This document shows, in pieces, positions 32,463 to 44,453 of a stretch of DNA of 64,000 nucleotides. Origin of the DNA: Nelumbo lutea (Eukaryota; Streptophyta; Magnoliopsida; Proteales; Nelumbonaceae). The translations under genes were made by a program, and so were the position numbers. Below the pieces are notes generated by a model. That model was not told the origin of the DNA, made no database searches, and saw only the letters and a program-made list of their open reading frames with translations. Numbering within the stretch: the first letter of the stretch is position 1; each line of letters begins with the position of its first letter. The stretch is from the NCBI GenBank assembly GCA_022828595.1, contig JAKGHH010000002.1:83978076-84042075 (forward strand). Direction: 5' to 3'.

Positions 32463-34603
32463 ATGTATAGTTTCAAAAGATTTGCAAAAGGTTTTAATTC
32501 CCGGGATCCATGTGAGTAGAGAGTAAGGCACTGTTCCTTGCAGCCGCGGGAGAGGTCTTCTCATGTCGGGCAGTGCTTGATCATTAAGGGCTGAGAGGTT
32601 AAGTGTAAGACCATTTAGGATAATACCTAATGGGCTAACCTTGCACCTGCACACAGTCCCTGGGTTTTTATAAGATGGCTTGGACCAGGGACCACTTAAT
32701 GTAAGTGTTGGGGCCATAGGGTCCATGTGATGGGCTCAAGGGGGTCACTGAGTCTTTCAGTGAATTCGGCTGGGCCTTGTAATAAAGGTTGGGCCGAACC
32801 CATGTGGCTGGTGTGTAGATCAATGCTTGGGTCCCACACCATACAAAGAAGCCCAACTGGGTAGCAGATTGGAAACTGGTTAAACACTAAACACTAAATG
32901 GGCCAAAAGCCCATTTCGAACTGGGCTGATGTGATCACCTGTTCATGGGGCGAATCTGAGATTAATGTTAGTAAAAGGATTTACTCTTTAACCTTATCCA
33001 CTCTAACAGACCAAATTCAAATTAGATTTGAATCTGGTAACCTCTTGATAAGAACATGAGTTAACTAACTTAATCTGCAGATAGGATTAAGATTAACCCC
33101 TATCCAAATACTGAATTGGATTGGGATAACTCCCAAAATATTGGGAGGTTTCTTAATCAAGAAGAAAGAGGAGAAAACCCTAGCAGAAATATCAGATTTC
33201 GAACTAGGGATTTGAATAAACAAGAAACACATCCTGCAATTTGATATCAGATCTCTCACAGACTCTAGAGAGAAGAGACAGTTTTGCCCTCTTCGTCCCT
33301 GGACTTCTCCTCCTTCAGCCACCGCCACTCCCTGTTGAAAGATTGGATCTTTGCAGCAACAGGAAGTCAAGAAATCAGTTCTTGACAATAGTCTTGCAAG
33401 AAAGACAAAAGGATTCGGTGTTCAAGGTTTTCCAGAGGGTTCTTGTGAAGAATCCAATGTGTAGAACGCACATTGCACCTGCACACAGTCCCTGGGTTTT
33501 TATAAGATGGCTTGGACCAGGGACCACTTAATGTAAGTGTTGGGGCCATAGGGTCCATGTGATGGGCTCAAGGGGGTCACTGAGTCTTTCAGTGAATTCG
33601 GCTGGGCCTTGTAATAAAGGTTGGGCCGAACCCATGTGGCTGGTGTGTAGATCAATGCTTGGGTCCCACACCATACAAAGAAGCCCAACTGGGTAGCAGA
33701 TTGGAAACTGGTTAAACACTAAACACTAAATGGGCCAAAAGCCCATTTCGAACTGGGCTGATGTGATCACCTGTTCATGGGGCGAATCTGAGATTAATGT
33801 TAGTAAAAGGATTTACTCTTTAACCTTATCCACTCTAACAGACCAAATTCAAATTAGATTTGAATCTGGTAACCTCTTGATAAGAACATGAGTTAACTAA
33901 CTTAATCTGCAGATAGGATTAAGATTAACCCCTATCCAAATACTGAATTGGATTGGGATAACTCCCAAAATATTGGAAGGTTTCTTAATCAAGAAGAAAG
34001 AGGAGAAAACCCTAGCAGAAATATCAGATTTCGAACTAGGGATTTGAATAAACAAGAAACACATCCTGCAATTTGATATCAGATCTCTCACAGACTCTAG
34101 AGAGAAGAGACAGTTTTGCCCTCTTCGTCCCTGGACTTCTCCTCCTTCAGCCACCGCCACTCCCTGTTGAAAGATTGGATCTTTGCAGCAACAGGAAGTC
34201 AAGAAATCAGTTCTTGACAATAGTCTTGCAAGAAAGACAAAAGGATTCGGTGTTCAAGGTTTTCCAGAGGGTTCTTGTGAAGAATCCAATGTGTAGAACG
34301 CACCCTGCTGGTTCCGTTCCATCCACAGTTGTGTCATCTTCAGCAGGAGTGGATCTTGGTTTCTTCTTTGGGCGTGAACACCAACTTTGGGAGATATTAT
34401 TTCTCTGGATCAGGTATAATCCTTCCTGTTTCCTTTTGGTTCAGATTTGGTTTGTTTATGGTTTAAGTAGGATCCTTGAATAATGTATTCGAAATTTAGG
34501 GAATATGATTCCCAGTTGGAAGAATGTAGGAAATTTTTTTGAAATTCGCCCCCCATTCTGCACCCTTCATGACGTCCATTAGATGGATCCTACCATTCTT
34601 TCA
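31794..34603 (+). repeat. Angela-like LTR copy C, enlarged by a tandem duplication
   Basis: Starts TGTTAGACAG after the PPT and ends CATTCTTTCA, one base before the PBS, which fixes both termini of this LTR family. It is 2810 bp rather than about 1.9 kb because 832 bp are duplicated in tandem. A (TA)n(TATG)n tract lies at about 32417-32465. The small ORFs inside are not genes; they occur twice because of the duplication. Confidence 0.92.
32641..34304. repeat. 832-bp perfect-looking tandem duplication in LTR copy C
   Basis: 32641-33472 and 33473-34304 are the same sequence; I noticed one substitution (gggaggtt versus ggaaggtt near 33142 and 33974). The first copy ends '...gtagaacgca' and passes straight to 'cattgcacctgc', the start of the unit. 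Confidence 0.96.
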
Positions 34604-34604
34604 G

Positions 34605-34616
34605 TGGTATCAGAGC
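34605..34616 (+). other. Angela-like primer-binding site (tRNA-iMet)
   Basis: TGGTATCAGAGC one base after the LTR end TTCA. Confidence 0.93.
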
Positions 34617-36363
34617 CACAGGTTCGAATCTTGAACCAAAAGAAAATCAGATCTGACCCTGCGCAGATGGACAGAAAATATTCTGCCAAGATCTGCGCAG
34701 ATTGCTTTCTTTTTTTTCAAGAAATGGTTTCTTGTTAAAGGCATTTGATCTGAAATTAATTTTGTTAAGTCCAAAAATTTATTTAGAATTGTTCTTTATT
34801 TTTTATTTTTATTTAATGGACTGTTCAAGCCTGGAGATCGCAATGCAGTTTTGGCGCAGATGGTTAGCGCACCCTTTTTCATTTATTTTATTCAATTCGG
34901 TCTGTAAATAATTTTTTTTATTTTTCTAGACTAAATGTATAGGATTTGATCAAGAATGTAATTAATTAATAGAAATAGGATTTATGTTTTTTATTTATTT
35001 TCTTGATTAAAGAAGAAGGAAGAAGATGGCGGCGCTGGAGATTTGCAGATGGAGAAATCGCCTACTATGATTTACAGTTTATTAAACTGTAACATTTGTG
35101 ATTAACCTCTATTTTGCAGGTGGTACGAACAGTCCATATTTTGATTTGTGATTGTCTAAAATCAAAATTATTAATTTCAGATCTCTCTTGAATTAATTCT
35201 TGAATTGAAAATCAGTTTTGGACCATTTCGGACTAGATTGGACCAAAACTATTTGGACCAAATCTGAGATTCGAAGGGGGTTGTTTTTCAGTCCATATTT
35301 CTCACACTGGTTATTCCAAATCTGATGTTTAATTACAGGGATTAATTCGGCCCACTTGTAAAGCCCAATTTTAAAGGGTTAAAACTGCAAAAGCCCATTA
35401 TTGTGAGAAAAGTTGTATGGGTCGAACTGCTAACTACTATTCAGCCCATACACCTAGTAGACATTAATTGTTAATGCTTTAAGTTTTTTTAAATGGGCTA
35501 TTCGATGGGCTTTACAGTAGTTAATTGATTGGATCAATTCTTCCTTTGCATGTGATGTTTGGATGTTTGATGTGTTGCGACCATGGGCCATAAGCACTTG
35601 GCCCACGTTGACTCGTTAGTGGCTCTTGTGCACACCATGGCTGAATGCACATCATTGCCATGGTGTCCCTTAAGGTCATTGGATGACCCCCTCTCTACTT
35701 GGTGGGCCCTACAACCCTGAAAAGGGATGCGTACGGAACCCCTAGCCAATTGAGGCCCACCAGAAATCTAACTTTATGAAAGTCAGTGGGAGCCACTTTG
35801 GTTTGACCTAAATTAAAACTAGGGCGTAATTTTGTTCCCTCCAAGCAAATATGAGTGCGTGTGATAGGGAGATCCATTTGATGGACTCTCTCTAAAGGCC
35901 TTCCGTCATTAGCACAATGATGGGTCCATCAGTAATGAGGAAACGCACCATAAAATTGGGCTATCCATTTGCTGTTGGATCTATTAGAGTGTTTCATTAG
36001 ATGATAGGGGCGTCATAGACCGATGTGGGAGGGGCTTCACCAGAAAATGGGAACTCTCTCACAATACCTTGGCGTAACCTGAATATGATGGGTGTGCACT
36101 CACTGGACAAAAAGGTTTACCTGAAAACGGCTCTAAACCTTGTCTGACAGAGGCCAAAGGGAAACTCATCTGATGAGTGGATATGATCCGTCACAGAAAG
36201 GTGGTGGGGTTATGCAGCTGAAACAGTTGGTTTCACGCACCTTATGTGATTTTCCACATTTTCATAGACATTTTTTCGTCTCCATCACTGAGAAGGGAGG
36301 GAAAATCTCAGAGATGAATAAATGGGAATGGAACATAGATTAAAAGCCATATCTATGTAGGTA
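34617..36363 (+). repeat. Angela-like untranslated leader
   Basis: Long non-coding leader with several 'agcccatt' and 'gggccataagcacttggccc' blocks. It matches 38396-38945 and, inverted, 302-1121. Sequence from about 35660 to 36363 has no second copy in the window. The short frames there have no family signature, and no gag is recognisable. Confidence 0.75.
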
Positions 36364-36659
36364 ACATGAATCAAATTAAGGAGGCTATCAACATTGCAAT
36401 TAGCAACCCTATGTCACTCTATTGTGACAATAAGGAGGCTATCAACATTGCAGCTAATCTAGTCCTCCATGATAGGATGAAACACATTGAAGTGGACAAT
36501 CATTTTATTGAAGAAAAACTTGTGAACGGAGAAGTGTGCACCCCATATGTCAGCTTAGAAGAACAACTTGCAAACATCTTCACCAGAGGTCTTCATCATG
36601 TGCGGCATAATGATTTGTGTGACATGTTGGGCATGATTGACATCTATGCTCCAACTTGA
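36364..36659 (+). pseudogene. C28 RNase H, C-terminal end
   Basis: End of the C28 polyprotein: 'NPMSLYCDNKEAINIAANLV', 'LHDRMKHIEVDNHFIEEKLV', 'CTPYVSLEEQLANIFTRGLH', 'LGMIDIYAPT', then the stop and PPT. A 21-bp block (aggaggctatcaacattgca) is repeated 48 bp apart at its start, a small direct duplication. RT and most of RNase H are gone. Confidence 0.88.
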
Positions 36660-36666
36660 GGGGGAG
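36651..36666 (+). other. C28 polypurine tract
   Basis: Purine-rich ACTTGAGGGGGAG immediately before the 3' LTR. Confidence 0.88.
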
Positions 36667-36943
36667 TGTTGAAAGAATTTATTTTATTTTTGTTAGGGTC
36701 TGTTTGATTGGTTAAAGCATTTTATTTTTCTGTTGTTGTACTTTACTTACAACAGGGGCACAAAGGCCTTATTCCTTCTTATTTTTTGTCGCCCTATATA
36801 TTATAATAGAAGCCGGCGCCGCCAGCAATGTTCCATTGCCTCTAATCCTTCTTCGTCCTTTCTTTCTTCTTCTCTTCTTCTCCTCTTCTTTTTTCTTCTC
36901 TTCTCTTCTCTACTTTATTTTCCAATCGGATTTATTGTCAAGA
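36667..36943 (+). repeat. C28 3' LTR
   Basis: 277 bp, TGTTGAAAGAATTT to ATTGTCAAGA, followed by TSD TATAA. Confidence 0.92.
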
Positions 36944-36948
36944 TATAA

Positions 36949-37797
36949 GCCTTACCCAACTAACTACACCCCTCCACATCAATGGCCCCAATATGATGGG
37001 CAGAAAGGGAGCCTGTAGGAACATGTCAATAAGTTTGAGGACACTCTAGGCGCATTTGCCCTGAATGAAGACTTGAAGGTCAAGGAATTCTCCAAATCCC
37101 TGACTGGACTGGCTTATTCCTAGTTTGTCAACCTAACAGCAGGGAGCATTGACTCATAGGCAAAGCTCACAAAGAAGTTTTTGTCCAAATGGTTCACCTT
37201 GGAGCCGAGGAGGACCTCCTGGCCAACGTCATGCGACTTCAAAAGCTAAACCATTCGATCTTCGAGGAACACACAACAGAGAAAGGTTTTGTAGAGCAAT
37301 GCACACAAGGGATGCACCCCACCACACAGAGGCTACCTTACGCTAATCCAGAAGCGTACATGGTAGACCACAAACTCCGTGGCACAAGAGGTACCAAGTG
37401 TCGTATTATTGTGGCGATATCAGACGAAGCAACTCACTCCCGCCACCCCCACCAACATTCCCCTGTAGTAAGAGTGAGGTGACTATGATTATGAACAAGC
37501 TAGTGGAGGATTGTGTAATCAACTTGCCACCCCCAACATTCCGAATCGACCTTGAGAAAGACAAACTCAAATCCCGCTGGTGCAACTTCCACCAGTCGCT
37601 GAAGCATAACCTCATGGACTGTTTCACGCTACGGCGGCTTTTCACACAAAATGTCAAGTTAGACGACTATGTCAAGAGGAAGCCCAGCCAGGTAGAGACC
37701 GATCCCCTCCTAGCACACTCGCAGGGGGCAGCATCAACGTGGTCAGGGCACCCGCAAGACGAGATAAAGAGATATGTTAATCCAATGCTTCGAACAT
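36949..37797 (+). pseudogene. gypsy-2 gag, continued after C28
   Basis: Gag resumes with 'KPYPTNYTPPHQWPQYDGQK', 'EHVNKFEDTLGAFALNEDLK' and 'VKEFSKSLTGLAYS', the retro-gag core. Later, in other frames, come 'EEHTTEKGFVEQCTQGMHP' and 'INLPPPTFRIDLEKDKLKSR' with 'WCNFHQSLKHNLMDCFTLRR', which match the gypsy-1 gag end. In-frame stops (for example in 'SGSL*EHV' and 'AGSIDS*A') and shifts disable it. Confidence 0.88.
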
Positions 37798-37907
37798 AGC
37801 ACAGAGCTCCAACAATTTTTAGCAAACAAAGGGCAAATAGCACAGTTTGGAGACACATTGTCAAGGCACTCGCTGAAGCATTTAGGAGGCCTCTAGAACT
37901 ACATCGT

Positions 37908-38395
37908 ATGGACAAGCTCAAAGTAGAATTCACACCGGAGGATATGCTCGCGGCAGACTCGCACCACAATTGCCCTTTATACATAACATCTAAAATAGGG
38001 GGCTACAAGATGCAACGGTACTTGGTGGATCAAGGAAGCTCTGTAAACATAATCTTTGTACATACCTTGCGACTGATGAACATACCACACGACGCCATCA
38101 AAGGCTTGCCCATGGAAGTCACTGATTTCAACTGCAACATGTCCATCACAGAGTGCTCCCTCATGCTACCAGTAGCCATCGGCCCTTTCTCAATAGAGCA
38201 AGAATTCCAAGTAGTGTCTGGAAAGACTTCCTTTCATGCTTTACTTAGTCGCCCATTGATACATGGCCTAGCATTGGTCCCATCCACATATCACCAGTGC
38301 ATCAAACCCAAATACAAAGGCCAAACCGTCAGAATCACGGTCACCTGCATCCCATTCAAAAAGTCAGAAGCCCACCTCCAAGACGTGATCTACTA
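37908..38395 (+). pseudogene. gypsy-2 aspartic protease
   Basis: Retropepsin region open for about 160 codons. It shows 'MQRYLVDQGSSVNIIFVHTL', where the usual active-site D-T/S-G reads D-Q-G. Then come 'LMNIPHDAIKGLPMEVTDFN', 'FQVVSGKTSFHALLSRPLIH' (the usual L-L-G-R reads L-L-S-R), and 'STYHQCIKPKYKGQTVRITV'. Both altered motifs argue against activity. Coding similarity to gypsy-1 ends at 'DVIYYS' at about 38395, where Angela-like leader sequence begins; gypsy-2 resumes at 48334. Confidence 0.88.
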
Positions 38396-38945
38396 CTCTA
38401 TTTTGCAGGATGGATTGTGCGAACAACCCTATTTGACTGATTCTGGATTTTGTTTTATCAGTTCTTTAATTTCATATTGTTTTCTTGAATTAAAGATTTA
38501 ATTAAAGATCAAACCCTAGACCCATTCTAACCAAGATTGGTTCAAACTGTTTAGACCAAATCTAGGGTTTAATCAAGGCTGAAAGTCAGCCCAAATTTTC
38601 CCACTAATGGGCCTGAGGATTGATATTTAATTAAATGGTTAATTCGGCCTAACCTGTAAAGGCCCAATTTTAAATAGTTAAAATTGCCAAAAGCCCACTT
38701 CAAAGGATAAAGCTATATGGGTCGAACTGGGTAACCCTAATTCAGCCCATATACCTAGATAATATTAATGGTTAATATTATGGATTTAAAACGGGCTTCA
38801 AATAGGCCTTACAGATGATTAATTGAATGGATCAATTTATCACTGCATGAGATGTATGGATGTGTGATGTGCTGCGTACATGGGCCATAAGTGCTTGGCC
38901 CATGCTCAATCGATAGTGGCTCTTGCGCACACCATGGCTAAATGC
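38396..38945 (+). repeat. Angela-like leader fragment (copy D)
   Basis: Matches the leader at 35115-35640 from the 'ctctattttgcagg' block to 'accatggctaaatgcacat'. The left end is truncated inside the leader, with no LTR or PBS. It is followed directly by pol, so gag, protease and most of integrase have been deleted. Confidence 0.82.
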
Positions 38946-40744
38946 ACATCTACAGTCAAAATGCACAATTCTTGGAAACCGTTTTCATCCTGAACACCCA
39001 TCGTCAGAAAGTTGTTCTTGATGAAGAGAGCTCAGGAGCAGTGGGAGATGTTCCACAAATTCCAGGTAGTGACCAACCTAGAAGATCCACTCGGGTATCC
39101 TGGCCACCAGTTCGTTATGCTTATGACCAGGATAGTTGCCTGGTGGAAACCTTGACTAGAGAGGAGGATCCCATGACTTACACGGAAGCTATGTTGGACA
39201 TAGATTCCTAGAAGTGGGTGGAGGCCATGAGAGCAGAGGTGGACTCAACAGAGACCAATGGAACCTTGACTCTAGTAGATCCACCCACCGGGGTAAAAGC
39301 AATCGGTTGCAAATGGATTTACAAGAGGAAGAAGGGCCCCAATGGTAGGGTTGAGACCTTCAAAGCTCGTCTAGTGGCAAAAGGGTATAATCAGAAAGAG
39401 GGCATCGATTATGAGGAAACCTTCTCGCCTGTGGCCATGCTTAAATCCATTAGGATCCAGCTAGTTGTAGCAGCATACCATGATTATGAGATTTGGCAGA
39501 TGGATGTCAAAACTGCATTCCTGAATGGAGATCTTACCGAAGACATCTATATGCAGCAGCCGCAAAGCTTCATTTCTGCAGGTCAGGAAAACATGGTATG
39601 TAAACTTAATAGATCCACTTATGGACTTAAGCAAGCTTCTAAAAGTTGGAACATCCATTTTGACTCTACTGTCAAATCATTTGACTTCGAGCAGAATCCG
39701 GATGAACCCTGTGTCTACAGGAAGTACAGTGGAGATAAGGTTACCTTCTTGGTTCTGTATGTAGATGACATTCTACTCATTGGGAATGATGTAGGAATGT
39801 TAACTACGGTGAAAGTATGGCTTTCACAGCAATTCTCCATGAAAGATCTGGGAGAAGCCTCCTATATACTAGGTCTTCGACTCTATAGAGATAGATCGAA
39901 GTGGATAATAGGATTATCCCAATCTGCCTGCATTGACAAAATAGTCAAAAGATATAGCATGGAAAACTCCAAGAAAGGAAATGTTCCTTTCAGGCACGGA
40001 GTCACTCTCTCCAAGAAGATGTCTCCGAAGACTTCTGAGGAGATTGATGGCATGAAAGGCATTCCCTATGCCTCTTCCGTAGGAAGCATCATGTATGCCA
40101 TGCTGTGCACTCGTCCTGACATTGCTCAGGTAGTGAGTGTAGTAAGCAGATTTCAGGAAAACATAGGGCAGGAGCATTGGACTGCTGTGAAAAACATACT
40201 TAAGTACCTTCGAAGGACAAAAGAGTTTTGTCTAGTATATGATGGTAGCTCACTACAGATCCAAATGTATACAGATGCCGATTTCCAGTCGGATCCAGAT
40301 GATAGAAAGTCTATATCTGGATATGTTTTCACTATAGGATCGTGTGATGTTTGCTGGAAAAGCAACAAACAGGGGCCCACTACAGACTCCACGACCGAGG
40401 CCAAGTACATTGCCGCAAGTGAGGCTGCCAAAAAAACCATGTGGATGAAAAAGTCCATTCACGAGTTGGGAGTAGTTCCGTTTAGCACATCACCCATCCC
40501 ATTGTTTTGTGACAACAATGGAGCCATTGCTAAGGCTAAGGAGCCACGAGCCCACTCGAAGTCGAAGCACTTCGAGAGGAAATACCACGTACTGCGGGAG
40601 ATTATTGGTAGAGGGGACGTTCTGATTCAGAAGGTAGCATCATCAGAAAATGTAGCAGACCCATTGACGAAGCCACTATCACAGAAAGTGTTTGAGAAAC
40701 ACATGGAAAGCATGGGACTCCGGCTTGTACCTGATTGTACCTAA
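38946..40744 (+). pseudogene. Angela-like pol: RT and RNase H, nearly intact
   Basis: The frame opens in the integrase-RT linker ('RSTRVSWPPVRYAYDQDSCL') and runs to the pol stop, with one TAG at 39209 separating it from the 508-codon open part. In that part RT shows 'VKAIGCKWIYKRKKG' (residues 26-40), 'RLVAKGYNQKEGIDYEETF' (51-69), 'WQMDVKTAFLNGDL' (93-106), 'LNRSTYGLKQAS' and the catalytic Y-V-D-D at 181-184. RNase H shows Y-T-D-A-D at 351-355, T-E-A-K-Y at 393-397 (T-E-A-E-Y in the copy at 31034) and C-D-N at 431-433. PPT and LTR follow. The conserved linker and YVDD point to a Tork/Angela-type Copia. It cannot move alone since gag and integrase are deleted. Confidence 0.93.
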
Positions 40745-40758
40745 GTGCAAGTGGGAGC
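40745..40758 (+). other. Angela-like PPT (copy D)
   Basis: GTGCAAGTGGGAGC between the pol stop and the LTR start, identical to 31780-31793. Confidence 0.88.
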
Positions 40759-42671
40759 TGTTAGACAGTTTTGTATGCCCTTAGCTCTAATCAAGATGAT
40801 GTACTTTATGAGTTTATTGTAAATGAATAAAAGTGCATATTTGATTCATGTTTCCCTTGGTATGTTTCTGTGTAATACCCTTAAACTGGACACTTAATGA
40901 GACTCGTGTTAGTTTAGAATATTCACAGCTAGTGGGTCGGTCTGGGGAGACCTATCTTGACAAGGTTGACACTATGGTGCCACCAAGTCGGTTCGGGTGG
41001 CCTGTCTCAACTGCCAGGGTGAGAACCTAGGAACATACAGAGTAGGATTAATTGAATCGTTGAACTGGACCAGATTTCCAGTATTGCCCTATACCTTGGA
41101 GATTGATGGGCAAAGCTGGAAAGTTACACCCGACCCCTAAACTCGATTATGATACTGCACTAGGTGTCAAATTGAGTTGTCTTTGATATATCATTCAGTG
41201 AGATCCTTAACAGGAGTCAAAACCTGGGTATGTTGGGATAGTCTGAGAATTTATCTAAGTGGGTGATCATAGTTACAGGATCAACCCCTTTATCAGACAA
41301 AGGTAATGATCCGGAATGCACTCTCACTGATGGAAACCGAGACTGCTGGCAGCCAATTTCAATCGTTGAGAATTGTTTTGCAAAATATATTTTATATGAG
41401 ACATAAAAGTATATATATTATGGTTTCAAAATGATATGCAAAAGGTTTTAATTCCCGGGATCCATATAAGCAGAGAGTGCAACACTGTTCCTTGTAGCCG
41501 AGGGAGAGGTCCTCTCTTGTTGGGTAGTGTATGATCATTATGGGTTGAGAGGTTAAGTGTAAGACCATTGAGGATAATGTCTGATGGGCTAATCTTGCAT
41601 CTGCCCACAATCCCTGGGTGTTACAAGGTGGCTTGGCCCAGGGACCACTTAGGGTAAGTGATGTGCCCATAGAGCCCATTTGATGGGTTTTAGGGGGTGC
41701 AATGTCCATAATAGTGTATTCGACCAGGCCTTGTAATAAAGGCTGGGCTGAACCCATGTGGCTGATGTGTAGATCAATGTTTGGGTCCCACGCCATACAA
41801 GGAATCCCAACTGAGCAGCAGTTTGGAAGGCTAAGTGAGTACATAACCTTAAATGGGCATTCAGCCCATTTCGAACTGGGTTGATTTGATTAGTCAATTA
41901 AAAGGGGCGAATTCTGAGATGGATTAGCTGATAGGAGTGGGCCTAGACCCTATCCACATAGAGAGTCCAAGATCTAAATAAGATTTAGATCTAGAAGCCT
42001 CCTAATTAGATTAGGAGATGGCTGATCTGATCTGCAAATAAGATAAGGGTTATCCCTAATCATTTAAAGGGACTCCTAATGGGATTAGAAGCTGATCCCT
42101 TTAAGATTATAAAAAGAGGAAGGGGAAAGTAGCCTTTTGACATGCAACCAACATACTCTTGTTTTCAGAGCTGAAATCACAAGAAGAGAGAATTTTGCAC
42201 CCTGCGAATACTCTCTTGCCGCCTCCTTCTTGCAGTCGTCGCCTCCAGCAGTTCGATCTCCTACTCTCTACAGGAGTAATCAAGATTTGATCTTGATACC
42301 AATCTTTTGGAGAAAAGACTGATTGGAGCTGTATTCACAAGCATCTTATTGATTCTTGCAAAGGGTCAAGTTCTTTTGAAAGAACACTGCTGATTCTGCT
42401 CCATCCTGCACTGCGCTACCTTCAGTGGGAGCAGATTTTGGATCCTTCCTTGGCCATGAACACCTCCATTGGGAGATATTGTTTCTCTATATTATAATCC
42501 TCCCTCTTACTCTTGCTGGTTCAGATCTGGTTTGGTTAATGGTTCAAGATTGATTCTTGAGAAATATGTTTTTCTAAAATAGGGGATTCGATTCCCTACA
42601 AAGATAGGAGAAATTTTTGCAATTCGCCCAGTCCATTCCGCAAGTTTTGGGATGGATATCCTATCCCTTCA
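40759..42671 (+). repeat. Angela-like LTR copy D
   Basis: 3' LTR of the element carrying the pol frame above: TGTTAGACAG to ATCCCTTCA, 1913 bp. A TATA-like 'attataaaaagagga' lies near 42107. It is followed without a gap by a second, 5'-truncated LTR. Confidence 0.92.
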
Positions 42672-44072
42672 CTAGGCACATACAGTGTAGGATTAATTGA
42701 ATCTTTGAACTGGACCATATTTCCAGTACTGCTCTGGACCTTGGAGATTAATGGGCAAAACTAGAAAGTTACACCCGACCCCTAGACTTGATTATGATAC
42801 TGCACTAGGTGTCAGATTGGGCTATCTTTGATGTACCAATCAGTGAGATTCTTAGCGGGGGTCAAAACCTGGGTATGTTGTGATAATCTGAAAATTCATC
42901 TGAGTGGGTGATCATAGTGATAGGATCATCCCCTTTATCAGACAAAGGTAATGATCAGGGATGCACTCTCTCTAATGGAAACCAAGACTGTCGGCACCCA
43001 ATTTCAATCGTTGAGATTTGTTTTTGCATAATATATTTATATGAGATATAAAAGTATATATATTATGGTTTCTAAATTGTTTGCAAAAGGTTTCAATTCC
43101 CGGGATCCATATAAGTAGAGAGTGCAACATTGTTCCTTACAGCCGAGGGAGAGGTCTCCTTTTGTCGGGTAGTGTTTGATCATTATGGGCTGAGAGGTTA
43201 AGTGTAAGACCATTGAGGATAATACCTGATGGGCTAATCTTGCATCTGCCCACAGTCCCTGGATGTTACAAGGTGGCTTGGCCCAGGGACTAGTTAGGGT
43301 AAGTGTTGGGCCCATAGAGCCCATTTGATGGGTTTTAGGGGGTGCACTGTCCATAACAGTGTATTCGGCCCGACCTTGTGACAAAGGCTGGGCCGAACCC
43401 ATGTGGCTAATGTGTAGATCAATTTTTGGGTCCCATGCCATACAAAGAAGCCCAACTGGGCAGCAGTTAGGAAGGTTAAGTGAGCACATAAGCTTAATGG
43501 GCCTAAAGCCCTTTTTGAACTGGACTTATTTAATAAGTTAAATATGGGTGAATTCTGAGATGGATCAGCAGGTAGGATAGGGTCTTAACCCTATCCACTC
43601 AGAGAGTCCAGATCTGAATATGACTAAGATCTAGAAACCTCCTAATGAGATTAGGAGAAGGCTAATCTAATATGCATAATTCTTTCTAAGATCTTTGAGA
43701 AAGAATTGATAGAAAGCTCTGTTCACGTGTCATCATGCTATTTCTTGCGAAGGACAGAATTCTTGAAGAAGAATACGATTGATTCTACTCCATCCTGCAC
43801 TGCGCCATCTTCAATGGGAGCAGTCTTTGGATCCTTCCTTGGGCATGAACACCTTCGTTGGGAGATACTTTTTCTCCGTATCAGGTATAATCCTCTCCTA
43901 CTCCTTTTAGTTCAAATCTGGTTCAGTTTATGGTTCAAGATTGATCCTTGAAAATATGGTTTTCTAAAAAGGGAATGCGATTCCCAATTGAAAGGGAGAT
44001 AAAATTTTTTGAAATTCGCCCCTTTATTCTACAAGATTTGGGCGTCCATATGATGGATCTCTCATCCCTTCA
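42672..44072 (+). repeat. 5'-truncated Angela-like LTR copy E
   Basis: Begins 'ctaggcacatacag', matching LTR D from its base 268 onward, and ends ATCCCTTCA. It is in tandem with copy D and lacks the first ~267 bp. Confidence 0.9.
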
Positions 44073-44100
44073 AAATATCTATTCCCAACTTGAGGGGGAG
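44073..44100 (+). other. Copia pol end and PPT
   Basis: Encodes a terminal I-Y-S-Q-L-like string and contains TTGAGGGGGAG directly before the LTR. It follows the last base of LTR copy E. Confidence 0.82.
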
Positions 44101-44453
44101 TGTAGAGAACATTGATATGGGCCCCACAACTATGGTCCCCATTGTGTTCGTAGGACAGAATGTTCAATTATTTGTTTCAGTCACGTTAGTGTTAGTTGGT
44201 GGTCAGCGTGTTATTTCAGTTTGTTATTTGCTCTATTTGTCATGTAAGTATTAAGGGCAGATCTGTCATTTCCTCTATGTACTGAACATAACCTATAAAT
44301 ACTAAGAGAGTGGCAGCAGCAGATCAATTAAGAATTTGTCTTTCCTTTTAAACCTTTGTGTTCTCCTGTTCTTCTCCTCTCTTTTCTTCTTTTCCTTGCT
44401 TTTCTTCTACCTTTCCTAATCTGAAATCCATTAGGATTCAAGGCTGATTGTAG
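44101..44453 (+). repeat. Plus-strand LTR of the inverted-LTR element
   Basis: TGTAGAGAACATTGATATGG onward; matches the minus-strand LTR at 47960-48328 until about 16 bp before its end. Confidence 0.9.

Larger units (their letters stand above)
31034..36363 (+). mobile_element. Permuted Angela-like segment: RNase H, LTR, PBS, leader
   Basis: Order on the plus strand: end of pol (31034-31779), PPT, LTR copy C (31794-34603), PBS (34605) and leader (34617-36363). Internal sequence therefore flanks a single LTR on both sides. It replaces the RT region of C28. The left junction falls in a 'catg' shared by both elements. Confidence 0.82.
28273..36943 (+). mobile_element. C28: Ty1/Copia element inside gypsy-2 gag
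   Basis: 5' LTR 28273-28547, PBS 28548, gag and protease-integrase relics, RNase H terminus, PPT and 3' LTR 36667-36943. The flanks are TATAA at 28268-28272 and 36944-36948, and gypsy-2 gag coding resumes across the site. The RT region is missing; an Angela-like piece (31034-36363) takes its place. Confidence 0.92.

Noticed and set aside
32668..34483. Paired identical ORFs (for example 33065-33388 and 33897-34220)
   Set aside because: They appear twice only because of the 832-bp duplication inside LTR copy C; no domain and no conservation with other LTR copies as coding sequence.
31029..36368. ACATG on both sides of the Angela-like segment as a target-site duplication
   Set aside because: The left 'catg' also fits the Angela-like sequence itself (as in copy D), and the segment ends are not LTR ends, so a short identity at the junction is the safer reading.
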